Notes: a model not told the origin generated them from the letters alone. DNA of 64,000 nucleotides from Berghia stephanieae (GCA_034508935.3 CM067448.1:52389639-52453638); one strand, 5' to 3'; shown: positions 1-44,789, numbered from the stretch's first letter. A program made the numbers and translations.

Positions 1-144
1 ATCTGATCATGTTTGACTTTTATACATTCTGATAACATGACATGTGGATAAGTTCTAGCCAACATGAAGAATAAAAAGTAACGATTTTCTTTGTTTAGAA
101 CCACGCTGCTCGTTTCTGGACGGACGTGACATCAGACTATTGAA
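1..144 (+). mobile_element. TIR element B, 3' part (cut by window edge)
   Basis: Matches 23301-23446, ending GACATCAGACTATTGAA, the right TIR. Its internal frame is interrupted. The left half lies outside the window. Confidence 0.75.
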
Positions 145-302
145 TCCTATTCACCCCATGGACAATAAAAAGCGTTTTGATCTTTGCTGATAAAACCCTG
201 GATTAATGAAACCCCTGTACCTACACCACAAAAACACCTTCCTCAGACGTTCATATTTGAAAAATTAAAAATTCGTAAATTTTAAAAGAAAATTTTTTGT
301 AG

Positions 303-335
303 TTGCCAAGGATTCACCACGCTATACTTACTAAG
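303..335 (+). pseudogene. Copy of the 3' end of CLC exon 8 with splice sites
   Basis: 33 bases reading LPRIHHAILTK against TPRSHHAILTK at the end of CLC exon 8. TTTTTTGTAG lies just before and GTAAGT just after, so it looks like a micro-exon. Base identity with 11104-11138 is very high and runs through the donor into MITE-A. It may be a remnant of a duplicated gene segment. Confidence 0.6.
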
Positions 336-343
336 GTAAGTAT

Positions 344-506
344 CGACGTGTACATCTATGCAGGTCTGACATCCGAACGTAATTATGGGCCTAGTTTAAC
401 AGTGTTGTAATGAACAATATTTTGCGTCATTTTTTTTTCAGATTTCCATTACAACAACAAGCCCATGATGAATTGGGTTATCAGACCTGCACATATGTGC
501 ACGTCG
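344..506. mobile_element. MITE-A, full
   Basis: Palindromic element bounded by CGACGTG...CACGTCG, with AGGTCTGACA and TCAGACCTGCA near the ends and TTGTAATG/CATTACAA inside. Starts 8 bp after the GTAAGT that follows the exon-8 copy. Lacks the SINE found in its twin at 11151. Confidence 0.8.
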
Positions 507-527
507 CTATCTATCTTTCAGCTTTGA

Positions 528-528
<1 letters not shown>

Positions 529-599
<71 letters not shown>

Positions 600-656
600 G
601 AATAATAATATAATAATAATATATATAATAATAATAATAATATAATAATAATAATA

Positions 657-695
<39 letters not shown>

Positions 696-713
696 TGATA
701 ATAATAATAATAC
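529..713. repeat. (TAA)n microsatellite
   Basis: Near-pure AAT triplets directly after the segment shared with the MITE-A flank at 11641-11665. Confidence 0.9.
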
Positions 714-904
714 CAATACACCCCCCCCCCACACCCCATATCTTTCCCAGAAAAAACTGGCCATGCATTGGTTGGCCCAGTGGTTTATCTACTTCCTGAT
801 GGGGTGGGTACGCACGCTGGCGGCGTGGGGTTCAAATCCATAGTGGGAGATTGAAGAGAGTTTGATCTGATTCGACAGGATCTTGTGAATTTGTGTGGAT
901 GATG

Positions 905-1618
905 GTGTGTGTGTTATAGGTGGTGGTGTATGGGGCGGTGTGTGGTGTGGTGGGTGGAATGTGTGTTGCGGTGGCGTGGTGATGTGTGTGGTGGTGGGGT
1001 GGTGTGTGGTGTGGTGGTGGTGGTGTGGTGGTCGTGGTTGAGTTGGTGAGGTGTGGTGGTGTTAGGTGTGGTGGTGTGTGGGGTGTGGGGTGGGTTGGTA
1101 GTGTATCTTGTGGAATGTGTGGGTGGTGTAATGGTGGTGGTGGTGGTTTAATTGGTGGTGGTGGTGGTGGTGGTCGTCGTGGTGGGGTGGTGTAATGGTA
1201 GTGGTGTGGTGGTGTGGTGTGGTCGTCGTCGTGGTGGTGGTGGTTGTTGTGGTGTGGTTGTATGGTGGTGGTGGTGGTTGTAATGGTGTGTGGTTGTGGT
1301 GGTGGGTGGTGGTGGTGGCGGTGGGTAGTTTGGTAATTGGTTGGTGGTTGATGTGTGGTGGTGGGGGTGGTGGTAGGTATGGTGTGTGGTGTTGGTTGTA
1401 AGGGTTGGTGTAAGTGGTATGGTAAGGTGGTGGTGGTGGTGCGGGGTGTTGTATGGTGGTGGTGGTGGTGGTGGATAATGGTGGTGCTGTTATGGATGGT
1501 GTGTTGGTGGCGTTTGTGGTGGTGGTGGTGGTAGTGGTGCTGCGCGATGTGGTTTGTTGGTGTGGTTATGGTGGGGTGTTGGTTGATGTGGTGTGTGAGT
1601 GATGGTAGTGGTAGTGGT
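905..1618. repeat. Degenerate (TGG)n tract
   Basis: 700 bp of imperfect GTG/GGT triplets; all apparent ORFs here are low complexity. Confidence 0.9.
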
Positions 1619-1620
1619 GG

Positions 1621-1653
<33 letters not shown>

Positions 1654-1693
1654 CGATGACGATGATGTTGATGATGATGATGCGATGATGACA

Positions 1694-1728
<35 letters not shown>

Positions 1729-1761
1729 CGACGACGACGACGATGATGATCATGATGATTA
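1619..1761. repeat. (GAT)n microsatellite
   Basis: GATGAT run with GAC variants. Confidence 0.9.
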
Positions 1762-1824
1762 CGACTTGCATCCGACAATTTTATTATCATCCGAAGACAG
1801 TGCGATTCATCTACGACAATCCAT

Positions 1825-2240
1825 TTTATTTATTCATTCATTTATTTATTTATTTATTTATTTATTTTTCATTTACTTATATATCCACACTCATTTATTT
1901 ATTTATTCATTTATTTTTTTTTGATTTATTATACGTGTATTTATTTATACATGTATTTATTATACGTGTATTTATTTAACGTGTATTTATTATAGTACTT
2001 TATTTATATTATTATATTTATTTATTTATACGTTATATATTTATTATTATACGTGTATTTATTATACGTGTATTAATTTATACGTGTATTTATTTTACTT
2101 TATTTATTTAACGTTATTTATTTATACGTGTATTTATTTATACAATATTTATTATACGTGTTTTATGTATACGTGTATTTATTTATACGTGTATTTATTT
2201 ATGCGTGTATTAATTTACACATGTATCTATTTCTATTCAT
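1825..2240. repeat. (TTTA)n and TTTATTTATACGTGTA satellite-like tract
   Basis: Starts as TTTA tetramers and grows into repeated TACGTGTATTTATT units. Confidence 0.85.
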
Positions 2241-2329
2241 TTGGGTTGTTTGGTTTTGTTCACTGTATTCAATGTGTCAATTTACATACGACTGTGTCAC
2301 CAAGCTTTAAGGTATAGGACGACGCATGA

Positions 2330-2540
2330 CATATTTAGAAGACAGTACATGTTTATTCCCGACAGGGACAAGACAACGCTGTTAAACGTCAGGTACTCAT
2401 TTTACACCTGAGTACGAGGTGAGAAAATATGAGTAAAAGCCTTATCCAAAGACTCATCTATACGCCACTCAGAGGGGACTCGAAACGCTGTACCTTCCGA
2501 TCAAAAGGAGAGTGTCTTACCACTAGACACAAAGTCGCAG
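2330..2540 (-). mobile_element. SINE-E, diverged
   Basis: Reverse of the tRNA-derived SINE: tail side CAGGTACTCATTTTACACC, head side TACCACTAGACAC. Lacks the 3' GCGCTATATAAA end. Confidence 0.6.
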
Positions 2541-2878
2541 AAATAAACTTATCCAAAATTCCATACTTTTGACAACAAATCCTATTTTTAGCATCAAAAT
2601 GCTATATTTAGTATCAAAATCCTATTTTTAGCATCAATGCGACACCGACTTTAGACAGTTTTGTGACGATGTGTCCCAATTATGTCATGCTGCCCTCGTC
2701 ACTTATGTTATGAGAGCCAGAGGTCAGGCCCGTTCATTGAAAGGTCAAGCTGATATTTGCACAGGTCCTCGTTTATCACGTAGAATATGTCAATGTATAA
2801 AATTTGCATTCATTTTCGATACCTCCTACTTGATAAGAATTGTTTAGTCAACAACTGGCATGAGCGAGTTAACGACTA

Positions 2879-3301
2879 CGTTCCCCGAATCTAAACGAAC
2901 GACGAGGAAGAAAACCAGATCTGTCCTCAGACGTCGCCACGCGAACCCGGCGCGCGATTTGCGCGAGTTTAACTCTCTCCTTTCCAGCCATTTTCAATAT
3001 TTTCACCGAAACTTCACACCCAACTAACGCAAAAATAGATTTTACCACTCAAACACAATAGCAGTAAGTTCTTGTGGTAAATAATTTCTTTAGCAAAACA
3101 TGCTCTACAACACACTATTCATTTTCTTTAAATTTTATGATGTACAAAAGCAATTTGAATAAGAAATATGTTGGTTGTATCGTAACGAATGTGACGATTT
3201 TCCTGTAGTGGTAAGGAGAATTTAAATTCGCCCACCGGACATCGAGAACAGATCCTGGTTTTCTTCCCTGTCGTTGGTCGATCGTATCGGTTCGGGGAAC
3301 G
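2879..3301. mobile_element. MITE-L
   Basis: About 420 bp with ~50-bp imperfect TIRs: CGTTCCCCGAATCTAAACGA, GAGGAAGAAAACCAGATCTG at left, mirrored by GATCCTGGTTTTCTTCCC and CGGTTCGGGGAACG at right. The middle matches 21245-21440. Confidence 0.7.
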
Positions 3302-3427
3302 TAAACGTTAACGTACCATTACATTATTTTTACCTCGCCACTTGTACAAGAAGGTGGGTGGCAGAACTGTCTGAAATATTGATTGACGCGTGGGTTTGCG
3401 GTCTTGGGGGGTGGGCGGGGGGGGGGG

Positions 3428-3600
3428 GGCAAAGCTCAGTTGGTAGAGCATTCGCTTCACACGCAGGCAAAGAGAACAAAATCTATCCCGGGTAAATTTA
3501 TTTCTGCCCCCCCCCCTTCTATCCACCAAGCAGCGATATCAGTGGCGGAAAGTACTTTGCGACAGACTATGGTCCTATCCAAAGGGTAACAAGTAATTGT
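3428..3600 (+). mobile_element. SINE-F, 5' part
   Basis: Second tRNA-derived family. AGCTCAGTTGGTAGAGCATT as box A, ATCTATCCCGGG at box B, then GTGGCGGAAAGTACTTTGCG. Confidence 0.65.
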
Positions 3601-3602
3601 TA

Positions 3603-3848
3603 TTTGTGACCCTTCGCCTCAAAATGGTATTAAGTCGGGTTGGTTAAGGTGTTGAAAATTGAATTTATAGCCAGATATATCAGACTTGTGTTGAGTTTAT
3701 ATGATTTATTGAGGAGAATGGATATCATATTTTAGGGTGCTAATGCCAACAATTTATATCTTTGATCAGTTTAACATTAAATGCGGCGTTTAAGCATCCG
3801 GTTCGTTCCGACATAATGCCGTTTTGAGACGATGGGTCACATTTGCCC
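3603..3848. mobile_element. MITE-M
   Basis: TIRs TTTGTGACCCTTCGCCTCAA and, at the right, TTTTGAGACGATGGGTCACA; inner GAATTTATAGCCAGATATAT. About 245 bp. Confidence 0.68.
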
Positions 3849-3858
3849 ATTTCACGAT

Positions 3859-4049
3859 ATAGATAGTATGCAGATGACGTCACTCAGGCCTTTGTTATTG
3901 TTTTTGCCATCCGCGTTTGTGAGTTGTTCTCACTAAACTGTATTAACCAGACTATAAAAGTTCATGGTTACACATGGTTTGTGTGTTGGTCCGTTATACT
4001 TCCGGATGGCAATGTTGTGAACTCCTTGGCCAAGCGCATTCTATCTATA
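3859..4049 (+). mobile_element. MITE-C
   Basis: Bounded by ATAGATAG...CTATCTAT, with GATGACGTCACTCAGG, TTGCCATCCGCGTTTGTGAG, GGTCCGTTATACTTCCGG and CAAGCGCAT. About 190 bp. A SINE-F scrap abuts it on the right. Confidence 0.78.
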
Positions 4050-4051
4050 GA

Positions 4052-4100
4052 AACCAGGATAAACTCCCGTTCAATAAGCCTAACGGCTCTGAAGTACTGT
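4052..4100 (+). mobile_element. SINE-F, 3' scrap
   Basis: AAACCAGGATAAACTCCCG and GGCTCTGAAGTACT only. Confidence 0.45.
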
Positions 4101-4179
4101 TTTTGCGTTCTTGTTGTAGGAGAATCTCATTCATTTCTGGAAATCCTCGGTTTGTGGCCTTCTGTAGGAGCGTCTCAAA

Positions 4180-4290
4180 GCTTAGTCTGTGTGGAGAAAA
4201 AAAAGGCTCTTCACTCACATTCTCTCACCCAACCCACGTGCACAACGAGTACCTACCTGCCCAATAACAGTATTCTGACGTACTCTAAAC
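4180..4290 (+). mobile_element. SINE-E internal scrap
   Basis: GGCTCTTCACTCACATTCTC and GAGTACCTACCTGCCCAA; central part only. Confidence 0.45.
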
Positions 4291-4302
4291 AAACACGTAT
4301 TA

Positions 4303-4375
4303 AAATTTTGGGCAGAAGAATCGTCCTTCAAATATGGATCGATTAAAATGAAGTCTCATCTTGACAAAAACTCAA
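4303..4375. mobile_element. MITE-G left arm
   Basis: GAATCGTCCTTCAAATATGG then TCATCTTGACAAAAACTC; one arm, ending 45 bp before CLC exon 1. Confidence 0.5.
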
Positions 4376-4419
4376 AAAATCAGTGGTGGTGAAATCACCT
4401 TAACTGTAATCAACATCAG

Positions 4420-37801
<33,382 letters not shown>

Positions 37802-38394
37802 GTTAAGTGTGTCGACCTACGTGAACATAATATTGTAAGAAGACGTAGGCTACACATGTATGTCTGTGTGTAAGAACCCTTTAGTCAGGATTTTATACAG
37901 GATGTCTGCTTCATGTGCTGCTGCTGTTGATAATAATAGATTTAGGAGTTAATTGAAATTCATAACCAGTTTTTGTTATGAAACAATATATCATTATAAA
38001 TTGTTATAGAATTTGCATCGTAATCAAAAAGGGGAATTTATGTCCCCCGAACTCAGGGTTGATTGTGTCTGTGTGAGTGTGTGACCCACCGCCTCGAAAC
38101 GGTGTTACGTCGTGTCATAAATTGATAGCATCTAGAATTTGAAATAATCCAAACTCCACGTTCGCTCATCAAAAAAAGCCTTTCATTTCAGAAGCTAAAC
38201 ACGGCAAACGACAACAAACAGGGTTTTTTTTTTTTTTTTTTTTTTTTTTTTGGGGGGGGGGGGGGGCGGCGACGGCAACAAAATGCAAGGGAAGTAATCG
38301 TAAAAATAGGAAAGACGGTAGTTAATTTAATAATTATGTCCCTTTGTACAATCTATGCCAGGTCGGCGGTGAATTAACAAACCACTTGATTGGA
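37802..38394 (+). other. 3' flank of the CLC gene
   Basis: Presumed 3' UTR and downstream DNA. No clear AATAAA close to the stop. A 30-T/15-G tract lies at 38223-38266 and a MITE-M arm at 38083. Confidence 0.45.
38083..38135. mobile_element. MITE-M terminal arm
   Basis: GTGTGACCCACCGCCTCGAA then ACGGTGTTACGTCG, the left TIR only. Confidence 0.42.
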
Positions 38395-38670
38395 TTCAAT
38401 AGTAGTCTGATGTCACGTCGCAATGGCCAGCAGCTTGGTTCTAAACAAAAATAATCGGTACTTTTTATTCTTCATGCTGGCTAGAACTTTTTCACATGTC
38501 ATGTGATCAGAATGTATAAAAGTCAAAACACGATCATAGTTATGTTTTTTCTCCTCGAGATACACTTTTATGCTCGTAAGGGCGTCCGCCATTGTCCCGA
38601 TAGTTTAGATAGAGCCAGTTACTAAGTTACCATGCGTCATTACGAGAGAAGTGACGTCACGAGTGTTGAA
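38395..38670 (-). mobile_element. TIR element B, full copy, ORF kept
   Basis: Same TIRs, opposite orientation. The ORF runs 38592 to 38413 (59 aa): MADALTSIKVYLEEKK, then VLTFIHSDHMTCEKVLASMK, ending at the same TGA in the TIR. It differs from the 23157 copy by indels that cancel to a multiple of three. Confidence 0.8.
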
Positions 38671-38681
38671 TAGTATTGTGT

Positions 38682-38871
38682 CTATAGATAGAACGAAATT
38701 GACGTCACTTGGATCTTTGTTACTATTTTTAGACAGCCTTTGTTATGAGTAGTTCTCACTAAACTGTATTAACCAGACTATAAACGTTCAAGGTTACAGA
38801 GTTTTTGTGTGGTGGTCCGTTATATTTCCCAATGGCAATGTTCTGAGTTTCTTAGCCAAGCACACAGCATC
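38682..38871 (+). mobile_element. MITE-C, left member of an inverted pair
   Basis: ATAGATAGAACGAAATTGAC to CAAGCACACAGCATCTATAG. Pairs with the inverted copy at 38872; element B lies just to its left. Confidence 0.75.
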
Positions 38872-39068
38872 TATAGATAGTATGCGCTTGGCTAAGAATC
38901 TCACAACATTGCCATCCGGAAGTATAACGGACCAACACACAAAACTGTGTAACCATGAACGTATATAGTCAGGTTAATACAGTTTAGTGAGAATTACTCA
39001 TAAACGCGGATGGCATAAAAAAACAATAACAAAGACATGAGTGACGTCAACTTCGAACTACGAGTATC
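38872..39068 (-). mobile_element. MITE-C, inverted member of the pair
   Basis: ATAGATAGTATGCGCTTGGC to GAGTGACGTCAACTTCGAAC. Confidence 0.76.
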
Positions 39069-39280
39069 TATAGATTGAACGAAATGGCGTCACTCAGCCC
39101 TTTGTTATTGTTCTTAGACAGCCATTATAATGAGTAGTTCTCACTAAATTCTATCAAAGCAAGCTATAAACGTTTAATTTCACACATGGTTTTGTGTGTT
39201 GGTTCGTTAAATCCGGCTGGCGGATGTTGTGAGTAATTTACCTAAACGTCAATAGCATCGCACCTTGTCGGTGCTCTATT
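39069..39280 (+). mobile_element. MITE-C, divergent subfamily
   Basis: ATAGATTGAACGAAATGGCG then GTTAAATCCGGCTGGCGGAT; same variant as 16540. Confidence 0.62.
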
Positions 39281-39289
39281 ATCTATTAG

Positions 39290-39486
39290 TAGAATAGATA
39301 GAATGAAGTTGACGTCAACTGGTCTTTGTTATTGTTTTTTGCCATCCACGTTTATGAGTAATTCTCACTAAACTATATTAACCAGACTATAAACGTTTAA
39401 GGTAACACACAGTTTTGTGTGTTGGTCCGTTATACTTCCGGATGACAATGTTGTGAGCGTCTTAGCCAAGCGCATACTATCTATAC
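39290..39486 (+). mobile_element. MITE-C
   Basis: TAGATAGAATGAAGTTGACG to GCGCATACTATCTATA. Fourth C copy in an 800-bp cluster. Confidence 0.76.
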
Positions 39487-39604
39487 AATGTGTGCTGTAG
39501 TGTACTGTTGGTTCAAATGCTGAAACTCGAATATTATAGTTTTGGTGTTTTTGTTTTTAAATACAAGACTTCGAAAATGTTTGTATATTCTTGGGTTGTT
39601 GTTT

Positions 39605-39930
39605 TTTTAATGATAAAATAAGGAGTCCTTTATAGCCAACAATAGGCCCGTGGAGCCGGAGTTTATCTCGGTTTCTAAAGCGTGAAACGAACAAAAGCAT
39701 TGTTGTTTTTTTTTTTTTGCTATCCTTTGGATAGGATGCTAGCATATCGCAAAGTACTTTCTGCCAGATCTTACAGATCCAACTACCCAATCCTTGCTGG
39801 GTGGACAGGGGGGGGGGGGGGGGGGGGGGGGGGGGAACCAGAAAAAAAATCTCGACTTCACCAGGGATTAATCTCAGTCCCTTTACATGTGAAGCGAGTG
39901 CTCCATCAACTGAGCTATCTGGGATAGCTG
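39605..39930 (-). mobile_element. SINE-F, full, with a G-run
   Basis: Reverse copy: AGTCCTTTATAGCC... to GCTCCATCAACTGAGCTA (box A reverse). A run of almost 30 G replaces the C-rich tract of the family. Confidence 0.7.
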
Positions 39931-40082
39931 GGATCTTTTTTAGGATAATGGCTAGGGTTTCTTTAACTCGCCCAACCCTAACTCCGACTATATCCGTAGT
40001 TTACCCGGATTACTTTTAGCCTATGCCTATTTATTACATTTTTCTGAGACAAATTATAGGCGTAGTATCAAAGCTAATGTTT

Positions 40083-40413
40083 TTTAGTTTTTGTATGTTA
40101 ATGTGCGGCTATGTGGTCTAGTGGTATGACACTCGCTTTCGGATCGGAAGGTCCTGGGTTCGAGCCTCGCTCGGCGCATAGTTGAGTCCTTGGAGAAGGC
40201 TCTTTACTCACATTCTCTCACCGTACTCAGGTGTAAAATGAGTACCTGGCCGTTAACAGCGTTGTCTCTGTCCCAAAATTTGTAATATCGCCTGACAGGA
40301 GTCATGTTTCTTCCTACATGTTATGTGTGTGCTGTTGGCCAGGGACCCATTGTAAAGCGCTTTGAGCACGTTTAGTGGATATTGCGCTATATAAAAGCTC
40401 AATTTTTTTTTTA
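40083..40413 (+). mobile_element. SINE-E, full
   Basis: GCGGCTATGTGGTCTAGTGG head, GGTTCGAGCC box B, tail TTGCGCTATATAAAAGCTC and a T-run. Confidence 0.82.
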
Positions 40414-40636
40414 AATGATAGTTGAATAAAACTTATCTATGTACACGCTCATTTTTAATACAATATTTTAATATCTACACTGTTACGGTCCCAGTCTTTT
40501 TAATATTCATTTTATTTTTTATTTTGTCATCTGGTTCACACCGAGATAACACCGTTGTGGGGCGTTAGGTCACATGTTATCATTCCTTTATCAATTGTTT
40601 GCTTCCTTTGGTGGAGGGAGAAAGAAATAGAAAGAA

Positions 40637-41021
<385 letters not shown>

Positions 41022-41150
41022 GAGTAATATTTACACAAGTTGTTTTTTTTTTAATTCTTTATTTTTTCTGCGTTTGTATCTAAGACAACAGGTTCAGATG
41101 ACAAAACATCAACAAATCCACTGTTTTCATTTGATTATAAACCAATTGGA

Positions 41151-41432
41151 CTCAATAGTCTGATGTCACGTCGCCCAGCAACGGCGAGCAGCGTGGTTCT
41201 AAACAAAGAAAATGTTATTCTTCATGCTGGCTAGAACTGTTCATATGTCATTGATCAGAATGTATAAAAGTGAAAACATGATCATTTTTATAATGTTTTT
41301 CTCCTCTGGATACACTTTTATGCTTGTCGGAGGAATATTTCATAAGGGCGTCCGCCATTGTTCCGATAGTTAAGAGCCAGTTACTAAGTTACTATGCGTC
41401 ATTACGAGGGAAGTGACGTCATGGCTGTTGAA
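41151..41432 (-). mobile_element. TIR element B, full-length copy, ORF interrupted
   Basis: Same ends as the other B copies. Begins MADALMKYSSDKHKSVSRG, then a stop interrupts the frame after FTFIHSDQ. Flanks a GATA/GA microsatellite at 40637-41021. Confidence 0.78.
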
Positions 41433-41564
41433 GCCAATTACAAATAAATCAGGTGCGTCTTACTCCTGCTTGGACAATTTGATATAAAAATGAACACGGT
41501 TAAAACCTTTACTAGTCATAGTCACTATAACAGAAACTTGATTCATAACATTAAAAAACAAAGA

Positions 41565-41850
41565 AACTCCAGCATCGGTATAACGCAATATCCATTTAAC
41601 CTGCGCAAAGTGCTTCACATGGAGTCTATAGCCAGCAGCAACACTTGACATGTAAAACGAGACATGGTGTCTGTAAGGCGATATTTTTTTTTCCGACAGA
41701 GACAACCCTTTTTAAATGGCCAGGTACTCATTTAACACCTGAGTATGGGGAGAGAATGTGAGTAAAGAGCATTTTCCCAAGGACCCAACTTTGTGCCGCT
41801 CAGAGCAGGACTCGAACCCTGGACCTACCTGTCAAAAGACGAGTAAGACA
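41565..41850 (-). mobile_element. SINE-E, diverged
   Basis: TAACGCAATATCCATTTAAC to GCAGGACTCGAACCCTGGAC. Older than the others by eye. Confidence 0.6.
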
Positions 41851-41871
41851 TGGTCTATCTTGGCGTTTGGA

Positions 41872-41990
41872 ATACCTTTTTTGTTGTTGTTACGTTCTTG
41901 TTTTGTTGTTTTGTTGTTTTCTTTTTTTTTTTTTTTAATATTTTTTGGGTTGTTTTTTTCTTTTTTTTTTTTCTTTTTTTTTTTAAAATC
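41872..41990 (+). repeat. T-rich tract with G/C breaks
   Basis: TTTTGTTG to TTTTCTTTT low complexity next to a SINE-E. Confidence 0.65.
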
Positions 41991-42079
41991 GTTTTCGAGT
42001 TTCAAGCGACAACATTTAATTTTTAAATTCGTGTTTCAATTTCATTTCATTTTGAATACTTCAAAAGGCTAATATCTCA

Positions 42080-42420
42080 AGTATTTTGAATGCCACGAAA
42101 AGGGAATATCTCGAGTAGTTTGAATAACTCAAAAGGGTAATGTCTCGAGTGGTTTGAATAACTCAAAAGGGTAATATCTCGAGTGGTTTGAATAACTCAA
42201 AAGGGTAATGTCTCGAGTGGTTTGAATATCTCAAAAGGGTAATATCTCGAGTGGTTTGAATATTTCAAAAGGGTAATATCTCGAGTGATTGAATACCTCA
42301 AAAGGGTAATATCTCGCGTGGTTTGAATACCTCAAAAGGGTAATATCTCGAGTGGTTTGAATTTCACAAAAGGGCAATATCTCGAGTGGTTTGAATATCT
42401 CAAAAGGGTTTTATGTTGGA
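42080..42420 (+). repeat. ~34-bp minisatellite
   Basis: About ten units of TCAAAAGGGTAATATCTCGA and GTGGTTTGAATA with point changes. Intergenic. Confidence 0.85.
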
Positions 42421-42654
42421 GCGTTTTGAATAACGTTTTAACTGTTGTCTGTCAATTGCTTGCGACCCTCGCTCTGTCATCGATCTGGATGGAATAAGGC
42501 AGCTTTTTCTAACATTTTTTTTTACGCTTGCAATCGCAGCCTGTGAGGATCTGCGAGGACAATACACTTTGACTGTCCCATTGTTTTCCTCTTTGTAGCT
42601 TTGATAGGATTTAAAATGAGTTGCAAGTGCTGTAAAACTTCTTTAAAATTAAAG

Positions 42655-42885
42655 CTGATTACCCAAATTGTTATGGGTTCGTTGTTTTACCGGAAGTGTA
42701 CTCTCAGACCAAAGGAAATCATGTTGCCTTGGCAACAGCACTACACCCAACGTAATATCATTTCCAGGTCTGATAACCTAATGCCTAAAGTAATTATGGG
42801 CTTATCTTATTTTTACATGGTTGTAATGGAGTTTTATGGTGCTTTGGTTTTAGAGTAATTCCTTTATCTCAATGAGACCTTAATA
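42655..42885. mobile_element. MITE-A, degenerate, possibly two merged copies
   Basis: Contains TGATTACCCAAATTGTTATG and later CAGGTCTGATAACCTAATGC with TTGTAATGGAG; the ends are not clean. Confidence 0.5.
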
Positions 42886-42889
42886 ATTT

Positions 42890-43415
42890 CTGGGTTGGGT
42901 TCCTGACCTCCCATAGTGGGCAGGGAGGTACTTACTGTGTCTTCTATCCCCCTATATCTGTTTTCCAACTAGCTTTCTATCTTTGTCTTGGAATGAGATT
43001 ACTTGGCTTTGTCCTGGCACTGGCCGGGTATCCTGGCTGGGAGGGAAACAGTCAAATGTATAGTTTTGGGAGATGATATTTTTTCCCTTGTAAATCATCC
43101 CTCTGTTATGCACTCTATTGTGTTTTCTTTTTATTTATTATGATTTGTTACATTTGAGTGTATTCCTCTTAGTGAGGACCTCTGCTTGTGTCTGGATGGA
43201 CTTTTAGATGATCTCAAACTAGGTACTTTGATAGTGTGCTCTTGGAATTTACATCTATTTCCTATTTGAACCAATTCCTCTTTGTCTTACCTTTTCTTGG
43301 GTGCTCTAATTGTAATTCTATAACTTTTTACTAACCCATTTTCTTCCTTTTTACTGGCGCTGATATGACCTTAATGTGTTGAAAGCGCCGTCAAACCCTT
43401 AAAAACATAAAAACA
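42890..43415 (+). repeat. Dispersed repeat D, full
   Basis: GGGTTGGGTTCCTGACCTCC to GAAAGCGCCGTCAAACCC. Confidence 0.72.
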
Positions 43416-43465
43416 ACCTTAATAATTTAAGTTTTTAGACTTTTACCTAAGCATTTGTCACGTAA

Positions 43466-43741
43466 AGGGGGTCCCGACAGCTCAGTTGGTAGAGCACTCG
43501 CTTCTCACGCAAAGGGACCGAGATCGATCCCGAGTGCAGTCGAGATTTTTTCTGACCCCCTCTGTCCACCCAGCAGTGAATGGGTAGCTGAGTCTGTAAG
43601 ATTTTGGCGGAAAGTACTTTGCGATAGACTAGCGTCCTATCCAAAGGATAGCAAGCAATTGCTATTGTCCGTTTCACGCTATAGAAACCGGGATAAACTC
43701 CGGCTCCATGGGCCGAATGGCTCTGAAGGACTACTTATACA
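43466..43741 (+). mobile_element. SINE-F, full
   Basis: CAGCTCAGTTGGTAGAGCAC, GAGATCGATCCCGAGTGC, then TCTGTCCACCCAGCAGTGAA and GAAACCGGGATAAACTCCGG; reference copy. Confidence 0.8.
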
Positions 43742-43799
43742 AGGTTGGGTTGTCACGTAAAACACATTTAATATAAAACTTATATATTTTTACAAAAAG

Positions 43800-43800
<1 letters not shown>

Positions 43801-43853
<53 letters not shown>
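43801..43853. repeat. (CA)n microsatellite
   Basis: About 26 CA dimers. Confidence 0.93.
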
Positions 43854-43855
<2 letters not shown>

Positions 43856-43904
43856 TCACACATGCCTGATCTGACATACTATGAAAAAAAGTCGTATTTA
43901 AAAT

Positions 43905-44073
43905 GTTTGCCAGAAAACTCGTCCTTTAAATATCGATTGATTAAAATGACCATCATCTTGTCAAAAACTCTCAAACCTGGGACTTCAGGAAAGACTTCGC
44001 AAGTCCCAGGTTTGACAAGATGAACTTCACATTAATTAATCGATCGATATTTGAAGGACGAGTTTTCTGGCCA
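43905..44073. mobile_element. MITE-G, full palindrome
   Basis: TTTGCCAGAAAACTCGTCC to GGACGAGTTTTCTGGCC with internal CTCAAACCTGGGACTTC and its mirror. Confidence 0.74.
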
Positions 44074-44257
44074 TAATTCTGAATACGTCTTTTTTTTTAA
44101 GTACGCCAGTAATGTAAATAGAACTGGGATAAATGGTTGACGTCCTTTTTATTTTCTTTGGTTTTGTTTGGTTTTAAGTTTGGAAAAGTTTGATTTAAAT
44201 TCTAGATACGCTGTTTTTGTTCCAGTCTTCCTTATATTTAACCAACACATGTTGTAT

Positions 44258-44437
44258 GATGTTTTGAACGCCTCGAAGGATGTTTTGAATGCCTCGAAGG
44301 ATGTTTTGAACGCCTCGAAGGATGTTTTGAATGCCTCGAAGGATGTTTTGAATGTCTCGAATGATGTTTTGAATGCCTCGAAGGATGTTTTGAATGCCTC
44401 GAAGGATGTTTTGAATGCCTCGAAGGATGTTTTGAAT
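44258..44437 (+). repeat. 21-bp minisatellite
   Basis: Nine units of GATGTTTTGAATGCCTCGAA; being a multiple of three it reads VLNASKD repeatedly. No gene context. Confidence 0.85.
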
Positions 44438-44617
44438 CAACATACACACTTAAACGGCTATAACAAAATAAGGAACAGGAGAGAATAATGTCCGTACATT
44501 TTACCTACGTTATTTCAACTGACTTTATGAATGAGCCCACATTCTGAAGGATTCCTGTTGAATAGTGTTCATGAATATACAAATAGCGAGTAGCAAATAT
44601 ATTATTACATTTGTATA

Positions 44618-44788
44618 TTATTATAACACCCCCGTTCTTCTTTGTTCCTATTAGAATACGGATCAGAATAAAATAGTGATATATATCTGACCGTTGTTGA
44701 TTTGGTGCGCAGATAGATAATTTATGGCGTTATATTATGGTCCATTATATTATTTTGTATTCGATATAAGAATAAGGTGTTATAATAA
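44618..44788. mobile_element. MITE-N
   Basis: TTATTATAACACC at the left and GGTGTTATAATAA at the right, about 170 bp apart, with further weak mirror similarity inside. Single copy in the window. Confidence 0.5.
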
Positions 44789-44789
44789 C

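Noticed and set aside
507-768. Open frames of poly-Tyr/Ile/Leu
   Set aside because: They are the AAT microsatellite read in each frame, with no coding signature.
1547-1979. ORFs over the GAT and TTTA tracts
   Set aside because: Low complexity only.
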